Source: JACQNR01 sp049515175
GTDB lineage: Bacteria; Acidobacteriota; Terriglobia; UBA7540
NCBI GenBank assembly: GCA_049515175.1
Contig: JBEKUI010000284.1
Span: 1-5,511 of the forward strand
Direction: 5' to 3'
DNA length: 5,511 nt
Shown here: piece after piece, positions 1 through 5,495 of the stretch
Numbering within the stretch: position 1 is the first letter of the stretch
How the letters are laid out: each line of letters starts with the position of its first letter
Made by a program: the position numbers and the translations under genes
The notes under the pieces: generated by a model
Told to the model about the DNA's origin: nothing
The model's database searches: none
Seen by the model: only the letters and a program-made list of their open reading frames with translations

Positions 1-44
1 CCATGGTTGGAAGGAATGCCTCGAGCTTGCCAGGAGGAGGAACG

Positions 45-431
45 ATGAATCTTCAAAGAATAATCGCCCCGACCGCTTTGGTCGCGATTCTGATCGCTGC
101 CGCCGCCGCTTCGATCTCGGCAGCGGAGCAAAGCGCTGCGATCAAGGGGTATGTGCTCGACTCAGCCTGTGCCTTCACCAAGAATCTGAAAAAGCCGATC
201 AGCGCGGAATGCGCCGTCTCCTGCGCGAAGGCTGGCTCTCCCCTGGTAATTCTGGCCGAAGACGGCGCGATTTACTGGCCGATCTCCGACACCATGCCTG
301 CGACAGGCCAAAACGATCGACTGCTGGAATTTGCCGGCAAGAAGGTTTCGATCACCGGGGAGGTCTTCTCCAGAGGTGGGTCACATGCTGTGGTCATCAA
401 AGAGATTAAAGCCGCGTCCAGCGATAAGTAA
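45..431 (+). CDS. Small secreted cysteine-containing protein, function unknown
   Basis: The product has 128 residues. An in-frame ATG at position 3 exists, but the ATG at 45 is chosen because AGGAGG at 32-37 lies 7 bases upstream and translation from 45 gives a normal Sec signal peptide: positive R5, a hydrophobic stretch at about 8-24, and a likely cleavage site S25-A26-A27 before E28. The mature part (about 100 residues) begins with a GYVLDSAC segment, has three cysteines (C42, C56, C60; C56 and C60 form CxxxC), then a strand-rich half with ILAEDGAIYWPI and GKKVSITGEVFSRGG. It resembles small exported proteins common in Acidobacteria that share a G-Y-[IV]-x-D-x-x-C start and a VTITG-type strand, recalled from memory rather than searched. 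There is no CXXCH, so no covalent heme is expected. The cysteines could form a disulfide or bind metal. It ends 201 bases before the cytochrome, and a separate promoter may lie between, so shared transcription is uncertain. Gene reality is likely; function is unknown. Confidence 0.85.
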   Translation: MNLQRIIAPTALVAILIAAAAASISAAEQSAAIKGYVLDSACAFTKNLKKPISAECAVSCAKAGSPLVILAEDGAIYWPISDTMPATGQNDRLLEFAGKKVSITGEVFSRGGSHAVVIKEIKAASSDK

Positions 432-438
432 GGATGTG

Positions 439-464
439 CGGGCGCCCCTTGCGAATACCGCCCG
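439..464 (+). terminator. GC hairpin just after the small secreted protein gene, weak terminator candidate
   Basis: CGGGCG (439-444) pairs fully with CGCCCG (459-464) around a 14-base loop, starting 8 bases after the TAA stop. No T-run follows, so this is not a convincing intrinsic terminator. It may only stabilise the 3' end of the gene 1 transcript, or be chance pairing in GC-rich DNA. Confidence 0.2.
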
Positions 465-511
465 TTGAGATGACATCGGCATTGAGCGGGACCACGGGCA
501 CGACCGAAACC

Positions 512-540
512 CTGACAAAGCGCGGAGGGCGTTGTAATAT
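512..540 (+). promoter_or_regulatory. Candidate sigma70-like promoter for the cytochrome-propeller pair
   Basis: CTGACA (512-517) matches TTGACA at 5 of 6 bases. After a 17-base spacer comes TAATAT (535-540), 4 of 6 against TATAAT. The overlapping TGTAAT (533-538) matches 5 of 6 but at a 15-base spacer. Transcription would start near 547, giving a leader of about 86 bases before the TTG at 633. This is the only AT-richer patch in an otherwise GC-rich gap, which supports the call, but such matches also occur by chance. Confidence 0.35.
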
Positions 541-543
541 GGA

Positions 544-617
544 AGCTCCCCTGCATTCGCAAGAGCCATCCGACCGCCTCATGATCTGGAGGTCATTGAA
601 GGCAGGGAGCTATTTTT
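544..617 (+). promoter_or_regulatory. Leader inverted repeat followed by a T-run: possible attenuator or terminator
   Basis: AGCTCCCCTGC (544-554) can pair with GCAGGGAGCT (602-611) to give a 10-bp stem with one bulged C. The sequence then runs TATTTTTCT (611-619), including five T in a row at 613-617, the usual 3' side of an intrinsic terminator. The 47-base loop can form a smaller hairpin of its own, CCTC (577-580) with GAGG (589-592). Lying between the putative promoter and the cytochrome start, it could attenuate the downstream genes, or it could terminate gene 1 readthrough. The long loop makes it atypical. If transcription starts near 547, the first bases of the left arm would be missing from the RNA and the stem would be shorter. 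Confidence 0.35.
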
Positions 618-621
618 CTCC

Positions 622-625
622 GGAG
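622..625 (+). promoter_or_regulatory. Ribosome binding site that decides the TTG start of the cytochrome
   Basis: GGAG at 622-625 is 7 bases upstream of TTG 633. The reading frame is closed by TGA at 597-599, and between that stop and 633 there is no ATG, GTG or TTG in frame. The TTG at 633 is therefore the first usable start, and it also gives a sensible short N-terminus before the first membrane helix. Confidence 0.6.
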
Positions 626-632
626 TTACTCA

Positions 633-3600
633 TTGGGTTCAGTAAGTCAAAAGGGTTCAATACTCGGTAAGCTCCTTCTGGTTCTCGCGCTTCTCCTCTC
701 AGCCAACAGCGCCTACTTGGCGGCTTTCGGAGATCCGAACCTCTTCTACGTTGGCAATGCGCTCTTGCACCCACTCCTAGGGGTGGTCGCCGGAGTCCTT
801 TTCTTAGTCTTCCTCAAGCGCCATGGTAATTTCCTCACGGGTTCCGCAGGGAGAGCCTCTCTGATTCTCCTGAGTCTCTCAGCCTTCAGCGGGGGATACC
901 TGGCTGTCAGGGGGATGACGCGCCCGAATAGTTGGGCACTGGACGCGCACGTGGGGCTGGCAATCGCGGGGCTGGCATTCTTGGTTTTGAGTTGGCGATC
1001 GCGAATCGCCGCAGGAAACTCGCCGAATTTCAAAATTCAACTTCCCAGTTTCGAACGCCGCGCCTGGCGCTGGAGCGCCGGCGTGATGGTCGGCTCACTG
1101 GCCTTCTACGCCGTCGTTGCCGGCTACCACAAGCTGCGACCCAATCCCCAATTCATCATTCGCAACCCGAACACCGCGCCCCTACGCATGGAGGGGGAAG
1201 GGGACGGGCCCAGCGGCCTGATGTTTCCAAGTTCCGCCTCCACCACCGATGGCAAGCCCATCACTTCGCAATTTTTCATGGATTCCGAATCCTGCAAAAC
1301 GTGTCATGAGGACATCTACAACCAGTGGAACAGCTCGATGCACCACATGGCGTCGTTTAACAACCAGTGGTACCGGAAATCCATCGAGTACATGCAGGAC
1401 ACCATTGGGGTGAAGTCCTCGATGTGGTGCGCAGGCTGCCACGACCACGCCATCGCCTTCACCAACAAGATGCAGAAGCAGCACATCCGCAACATCATTC
1501 ACACGCGCGAGGCTCAGAACGGCCTGGGTTGCATGTCCTGCCACTCCATCGTCCACGTCAAGGACACCATGGGCCAGGGCGGCTTTGTCATGGATTACCC
1601 GCCGCTCGACGAGCTGGCTTCGAGCAAGAACCCGCTGCTCGTTGCCCTGCACAATTACGCCGTCAAACTTAATCCCAAGCCGCACCGGAACGCCTTTTTG
1701 AAGCCGTTTCACAAGGACCCATCGCAGGTGGCGGAGTTTTGCTCCTCCTGTCACAAAGTCCACTTGGACGTCCCTGTGAACAACTACCGCTGGATTCGCG
1801 GCTTCAACGACTATGACAACTGGCAGGCGAGCGGAGTTTCCGGCCAGGGTGCGCGATCGTTCTACTATCCGCCCAAACCCCAGAACTGTGCGGACTGCCA
1901 CATGCCGATGGTTCCCTCCAAAGATTTCGGCAACCTCAACGGGTTTGTCCATTCGCATCGCTTCGCGGCAGCGAACACGGCGGTCCCTACGGCCTACGGA
2001 GATCACGAGCAGATTCAGGACGTCGAGAAATTTCTGAAAGGCGCGGTGACGGTGGATATCTTCGGGCTCGCTGAAGAACCCGCAGAGGCCTCCATGGCCA
2101 GCGAGGCCCTCCGTGCGGAGGGGCCGCAATTGGCTAGCACGTTCGCGGTAGGTGAAGAGTCCTCCGCCGGTCTGGCAGGAGCGGGCGTCCCCGGCCTTCC
2201 TCCCGTAAAGCTCATGGCGCCGCTCGGCCGCCTGGCCGCGCAGGTTCACCGCGGCGAGAGTGTTCGGGTGGATGTGGTGGTGCGCACGCGGCGGGTCGGC
2301 CACTTCTTCCCCGGCGGCACGGTCGATGCCTTCGATGTCTGGCTGGAACTTCAGGCGCGCGATGACAAAGGCCGCATCATCTACTGGAGCGGCAAGGTCG
2401 AAGAAGACGGCCGCGGCCCCGTCGAGCCGGGCGCGCACTTCTATCGCTCGCTGCAGCTCGACGGACACGGGAATCCCATCAACAAGCGCAACGCCTGGGC
2501 AACGCGCGCCGTGATGTACGCGCGGCTGATTCCTCCCGGCGCGGCCGATACCGCGCACTTCCGCCTTAAGATTCCCGAAGATTGCGGCGACAAGATCACT
2601 CTGACCGCCAGGCTCAACTACCGCAAGTTCTCGTGGTGGAACACGCAGTGGGCGTTCGGCGGGATTCCCGACCCGACGGATAAGACTGGCACCGTAGATA
2701 AGAGCTACGACGACCGCCGCTGGATATTTGGAGGCAGCCTGGCGGATGTCTCGGCAAAAACCAAAGAGATACCCAATGTGCCTACGGTCGTGATCTCTGA
2801 GGCGACCCAGACAGTGCCCGTGGTGGCGAAGCAGAAGGCGGCATTCCAGGAAACGCTGACGCTCGACCCGAGAGATCGCGAGCGCTGGAACGACTATGGG
2901 ATCGGGCTGCTCCTGCAAGGTGACTTGAAGGGCGCGGAACGGGCGTTTCTGAAAGTGACCGAGCTCGAGCCCACTTACGCCGACGGCTGGGTCAACGTGG
3001 CGCGCGCACAAGTGCAGGAAGGGAATACGGACGCCGCAAAACCCTTCGTCCGCAAGGCCATCGAAATCAACCCGCGCTTGGCGAGTGCCCACTACTACTA
3101 CGGCCTGGCGCTCAAAGCCGACGGCCAGTACACCCAGGCTTTCGAGGAGTTCGCCAAGGCGGCGGCGTGTTACCCGCGCGATCGTGTGGTTCGAAACCAG
3201 ATGGGCCGCATGCTCTTCCTCCAGAGAAAATACAGGGAGGCGGTGGCGGAACTGGGGAAAACGCTGGCCGTCGACCCGGAAGATTTGGAAGCGCACTACA
3301 ACCTGATGCTTTGTTACCGCGGGCTGAATAACGATGAACTTGCCAACCGCGAGGAGAAACTCTATCTGCGCTTCAAGGCGGATGAATCTTCGCGCGCCAT
3401 CACCGGGCCCTACAAACTGAAGAGCCCCGCCGATAACAATGAGGCTCAGCCCATCCACGAACACCTGTCGGTGGCGCTCGGGATTGGAGAGAGCAGTAAG
3501 CAGAAAGCGGAAGGCGGTAAGCAGTATGCGGAAGACCGCAGGCGTAATGCGACGCGTGCTGAGTCCCTCACCCCCGGCCCCTCGCCCAGAAGGAGATGGG

Positions 3601-3725
3601 GGAGGGGATTAGTTGCGAAAGCAAAGCCCTCTCCCTCGGGGAGAGGGTGGGCCCGCGAACCGGGACCGGGTGAGGGCGTGCAGATGCAAACCGACCTGCA
3701 AATTGGAGGCGGTCCATCACGTTGA
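633..3725 (+). CDS. Membrane-anchored pentaheme-type multiheme cytochrome c with C-terminal TPR repeats
   Basis: The product has 1030 residues. The N-terminus has about five membrane helices (roughly 12-32, 42-61, 76-93, 105-121, 147-165). Basic loops at 62-74 and 122-147 place the N-terminus inside and everything after residue 166 in the periplasm. Five CXXCH heme-binding motifs follow, starting at C221, C266, C300, C370 and C419, in a c554-like setting (SCKTCHEDIYNQW, WCAGCHDHAIAF), with further conserved-looking stretches such as VSGQGARSFYYP and SHRFAAANTAVP. An Ala/Gly-rich linker spans about 480-523. A beta-rich domain spans about 530-670 with VGHFFPGGT and a histidine at 556. Five adjacent 34-residue TPRs occupy 748-781, 782-815, 816-849, 850-883 and 884-917. 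The role is probably electron transfer across or outside the cytoplasmic membrane, with TPRs for partner binding; donor and acceptor cannot be read. Residues after about 953 are repeat-derived and probably not part of the ancestral protein. The stop overlaps the next start (TTGA). Multiheme cytochrome identity is firm; redox function is inferred. Confidence 0.92.
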   Translation: MGSVSQKGSILGKLLLVLALLLSANSAYLAAFGDPNLFYVGNALLHPLLGVVAGVLFLVFLKRHGNFLTGSAGRASLILLSLSAFSGGYLAVRGMTRPNSWALDAHVGLAIAGLAFLVLSWRSRIAAGNSPNFKIQLPSFERRAWRWSAGVMVGSLAFYAVVAGYHKLRPNPQFIIRNPNTAPLRMEGEGDGPSGLMFPSSASTTDGKPITSQFFMDSESCKTCHEDIYNQWNSSMHHMASFNNQWYRKSIEYMQDTIGVKSSMWCAGCHDHAIAFTNKMQKQHIRNIIHTREAQNGLGCMSCHSIVHVKDTMGQGGFVMDYPPLDELASSKNPLLVALHNYAVKLNPKPHRNAFLKPFHKDPSQVAEFCSSCHKVHLDVPVNNYRWIRGFNDYDNWQASGVSGQGARSFYYPPKPQNCADCHMPMVPSKDFGNLNGFVHSHRFAAANTAVPTAYGDHEQIQDVEKFLKGAVTVDIFGLAEEPAEASMASEALRAEGPQLASTFAVGEESSAGLAGAGVPGLPPVKLMAPLGRLAAQVHRGESVRVDVVVRTRRVGHFFPGGTVDAFDVWLELQARDDKGRIIYWSGKVEEDGRGPVEPGAHFYRSLQLDGHGNPINKRNAWATRAVMYARLIPPGAADTAHFRLKIPEDCGDKITLTARLNYRKFSWWNTQWAFGGIPDPTDKTGTVDKSYDDRRWIFGGSLADVSAKTKEIPNVPTVVISEATQTVPVVAKQKAAFQETLTLDPRDRERWNDYGIGLLLQGDLKGAERAFLKVTELEPTYADGWVNVARAQVQEGNTDAAKPFVRKAIEINPRLASAHYYYGLALKADGQYTQAFEEFAKAAACYPRDRVVRNQMGRMLFLQRKYREAVAELGKTLAVDPEDLEAHYNLMLCYRGLNNDELANREEKLYLRFKADESSRAITGPYKLKSPADNNEAQPIHEHLSVALGIGESSKQKAEGGKQYAEDRRRNATRAESLTPGPSPRRRWGRGLVAKAKPSPSGRGWAREPGPGEGVQMQTDLQIGGGPSR
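2105..2125 (+). repeat. GC-rich perfect-loop palindrome inside the cytochrome linker
   Basis: GGCCCTCC (2105-2112) pairs with GGAGGGGCC (2117-2125) around the 4-base loop GTGC, leaving one bulged G. It falls in the codons for the Ala/Gly-rich linker between the heme domain and the beta domain, where the protein is likely unconstrained. It may be a small palindromic insertion or only a GC-driven coincidence. Confidence 0.35.
3496..3537 (+). repeat. Two copies of a 21-bp imperfect tandem repeat
   Basis: Unit 1 is 3496-3516 and unit 2 is 3517-3537. Both begin GTAAGCAG and contain GCGGAAG at the same offset; 17 of 21 positions agree. The unit length is a multiple of three, so the cytochrome frame survives and reads as SKQKAEGGKQYAEDR. 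Such AAGCAGAAAGCGGAAGG-type low-complexity tracts look like intergenic filler, and this one marks where the cytochrome stops resembling a folded protein. Confidence 0.6.
3565..3676. repeat. 112-bp palindromic interspersed-repeat-like element read through by the cytochrome frame
   Basis: The ends are exact inverted copies: CCCTCACCC (3565-3573) and GGGTGAGGG (3668-3676). Inside are three hairpins. The first pairs 3578-3587 with 3598-3607 (9 of 10 bp, CCCCTCGCCC against GGGGGAGGGG). The second is TTGC-GAAA-GCAA (3613-3624). The third pairs 3627-3635 with 3639-3647 (9 bp perfect, loop TCG). This CCCTCACCC...CCCTCTCCC...GGGAGAGGG...GGGTGAGGG pattern is typical of short palindromic repeats found between genes in many bacterial genomes. 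In the cytochrome frame it reads as LTPGPSPRRRWGRG and SPSGRGW, a familiar sign of such repeats being translated. Whether other copies exist in this genome cannot be seen here. Confidence 0.75.
3705..3709 (+). promoter_or_regulatory. Ribosome binding site of the propeller gene, inside the cytochrome tail
   Basis: GGAGG lies 12 bases before TTG 3722, somewhat farther than usual. It can be partly masked by a small hairpin: CCG (3691-3693) with CGG (3710-3712) and CCT (3695-3697) with AGG (3707-3709), with A3694 bulged. Ribosomes translating the cytochrome tail would open this stem, which fits coupling between the two genes. Confidence 0.45.
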
Positions 3726-5446
3726 GAAAACCTTTCCTGTGCATGCTCCTCGCTCTCTGCGTGCTCGTCTGCGGACTCGTCTTTGCCGCCGACCGCAAGA
3801 CGCCATCACCTGCAAAACCCACGCCCTCGTCCACTGCGCCGCCCGCTGGCCCGCGTTTCGTGAACATCACACGTCAGGCGGGCATCAACTTCGTCCACAA
3901 CACGGGTGCCTTCGGAAAGAGGTATTTGCCAGAAACGATGGGGCCCGGCTGCGCCTTCATCGACTACGACAACGACGGCAATCCCGACATCCTGCTGGTG
4001 AACGGCTCGGACTTTGCCGGCCACAAATCCAAGCGCACCACGCTCAAGCTCTATCACAACAACGGCGACGGAACGTTCACAGACGTCACCGCCCGGGCCC
4101 ACTTGGACACGGAGATCTACGGTATGGGCGCGGCCATCGGCGATTACGACAACGACGGCTGGGACGACATTTACGTGACGGGCCTGGGCGAGTCGCGGCT
4201 CTTCCACAACGAACACAACGGCACGTTCCGCGACGTCACCAAAGCTTCCGGCGCGAACAATGCGGGCTACGGCGCGAGCGCCGTCTGGGTGGATTACGAC
4301 AAGGACGGCAAGCTCGATCTCTTCGTCACCAACTATGTGAAGTGGTCGGAGAAGGACGACCTCTACTGCACGCTCGACGGCCGCAATAAGTCCTATTGCA
4401 CGCCGGAAGCCTACAAGGGCGACACCTGCCGCTTGTTCCACAACCTGGGCGAAGGACGCTTCGAAGATGTGACGCAGAAATCCGGCATCTACGATCCCAC
4501 CTCTAAGGCGCTGGGCGTCGCCATCATTGACTATGACTTGGACGGCTGGCCGGACCTCGCCGTCTCGAACGATACGGAGCGCAACAAGCTTTACCACAAC
4601 AACCACAACGGAACGTTCACCGAGCAGGCCGTGCAGGCCGGCATCGCTTTCAGCGAGGACGGCATCGCGCGCGGAGCGATGGGCATCGACCAGGGCGATT
4701 TCGACCACTCCGGCTATCCCTCGCTCGCCATCGGGAATTTTTCGAACCAGATGATCGGGCTCTACCACAACGAGGGGAACCTCTTCTTCATCGACATCGC
4801 GCCGTCATCGGCCATCGGGCGCGCCAGCCTGCTCTCGCTCTCCTTTGGTCTTTTCTTTTTCGACTACGACCTCGACGGGCAGGAAGACCTTTTCGTCGCC
4901 AACGGCCACATCGAGCCCGATATCGCCCGCATCCAGCCGCAAGTCACCTACACACAAACTCCGCTGCTCTTCCACAACCAGGGCGGAAGCCGCTTCCAGG
5001 AAGTCGGCAAGCAATTGGGTCTTACGAAGAAACTCGTGGCGCGCGGCGCCGCTTACGCCGATATCAATAACGATGGTCGGCCGGACATCCTGCTCTTGAC
5101 CAACGGCGGTCCCGCGTATTTGTTCCGCAACGCCGTCGGCACAGCCAACAACGCGATCCGCATCAAGACGGTCGGCACGCGCTCGAATCGCGATGGCATC
5201 GGCGCCACGGTGAAGGTCAACTCGGCGAACGGCCCGGGCTGGCAGACGGTGCGCTCTGGCTCAAGCTACTGCTCGCAGAGCGAACTGACGCGCACATTTG
5301 GTCTGGGGAAAGCCACTCAGGCCGACAGCGTTGAGATCACCTGGCCGAGCAGCCAGAAAGACATTCTCCACAACCTTAAAGCCAACGCCACCTACACCAT
5401 CGAAGAAGGCGGGAAGATCCTCACCACAAAAACATTCAAAAGGTAG
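3722..5446 (+). CDS. Secreted CRTAC1-like FG-GAP/VCBS beta-propeller protein with C-terminal ASPIC/UnbV domain
   Basis: The product has 574 residues. TTG 3722 is chosen over the internal ATG at 3743 because it supplies the basic MRK start of a Sec signal peptide, with a hydrophobic core at about 5-21 and likely cleavage after VFA (22). A Pro/Thr/Ser-rich linker (about 26-44) follows. Seven FG-GAP/VCBS-type repeats each carry a D-x-D-x-DG-type calcium loop: D81-D89, D141-D149, D191-D199, D270-D278, 326-334 (degenerate), D381-D389 and D447-D455. They alternate with seven L-[YF]-H-N-type connector motifs near 110, 160, 238, 290, 347, 416 and 467, consistent with a seven-bladed propeller. The ASPIC/UnbV domain covers about 478-565 (SNRDGIGATVKV, SGSSYCSQSE, FGLGKA, VEITWPS). 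Family members are exported, probably calcium-binding and adhesive or partner-binding; no enzymatic activity is established from sequence. The gene overlaps the cytochrome stop by 3 bases, so joint expression and a partner role are likely. It ends with TAG followed directly by TGA. Confidence 0.93.
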   Translation: MRKPFLCMLLALCVLVCGLVFAADRKTPSPAKPTPSSTAPPAGPRFVNITRQAGINFVHNTGAFGKRYLPETMGPGCAFIDYDNDGNPDILLVNGSDFAGHKSKRTTLKLYHNNGDGTFTDVTARAHLDTEIYGMGAAIGDYDNDGWDDIYVTGLGESRLFHNEHNGTFRDVTKASGANNAGYGASAVWVDYDKDGKLDLFVTNYVKWSEKDDLYCTLDGRNKSYCTPEAYKGDTCRLFHNLGEGRFEDVTQKSGIYDPTSKALGVAIIDYDLDGWPDLAVSNDTERNKLYHNNHNGTFTEQAVQAGIAFSEDGIARGAMGIDQGDFDHSGYPSLAIGNFSNQMIGLYHNEGNLFFIDIAPSSAIGRASLLSLSFGLFFFDYDLDGQEDLFVANGHIEPDIARIQPQVTYTQTPLLFHNQGGSRFQEVGKQLGLTKKLVARGAAYADINNDGRPDILLLTNGGPAYLFRNAVGTANNAIRIKTVGTRSNRDGIGATVKVNSANGPGWQTVRSGSSYCSQSELTRTFGLGKATQADSVEITWPSSQKDILHNLKANATYTIEEGGKILTTKTFKR

Positions 5447-5495
5447 TGACGAACGATGTTCGCTCGTGGGAAGCGGCTACTCTTCGCTCGTCACT
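5445..5495 (+). terminator. Inverted repeat after the propeller gene, possible terminator without T-run
   Basis: AGTGACGAACG (5445-5455) pairs with CGCTCGTCACT (5485-5495) with one mismatch (A5453 against C5487), beginning in the stop codon. The left side can instead fold as a small local hairpin GAAC-GAT-GTTC (5451-5461). TTCGCTCGT also occurs twice directly, at 5459-5467 and 5483-5491. No T-run follows before the window ends, so this is either a weak or Rho-assisted 3' structure or part of a repeat that continues past the window. Confidence 0.3.

Noticed and set aside
3..44. N-terminal extension of the small secreted protein from the ATG at 3
   Set aside because: It would put 14 extra residues before the signal peptide, and the strong AGGAGG would then lie inside the gene rather than before its start.
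434..670. 78-codon ORF filling the gap between gene 1 and the cytochrome, from ATG 434
   Set aside because: The product has no recognisable domain, the ATG follows the gene 1 stop with only a weak AAGG two bases away, and the frame overlaps the cytochrome start. Only the shorter version from ATG 539 is kept as a low-interest idea.
1182..3464. 760-codon open frame on the minus strand inside the cytochrome gene
   Set aside because: It is the mirror of a GC-rich coding region. The + strand frame has CXXCH motifs, membrane helices and TPRs, while the antisense product shows no recognisable domain and is rich in Val/Arg/His, as expected for a shadow frame.
3496..3676. CRISPR array or riboswitch at the repeat-rich cytochrome 3' end
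   Set aside because: There are only two imperfect 21-bp units with no spacers, and the palindromes match an interspersed repeat pattern rather than any aptamer I recognise.
3773..3790. Lipoprotein signal at C17 of the propeller protein
   Set aside because: The residues before the cysteine (VLV-C) do not fit a lipobox, which needs a small residue just before the cysteine. A normal signal peptidase I site after VFA fits better.
3613..4389. 258-codon + strand frame overlapping the cytochrome tail and propeller start
   Set aside because: The product is very rich in Arg/His/Gln and has no domain. It is the shifted frame of the propeller gene, and its start lies within the palindromic element.
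3806..4768. 320-codon open frame on the minus strand inside the propeller gene
   Set aside because: Its repeated VVVV-type stretches are the reverse complement of the calcium-loop codons of the FG-GAP repeats, so it is a by-product of the real gene.
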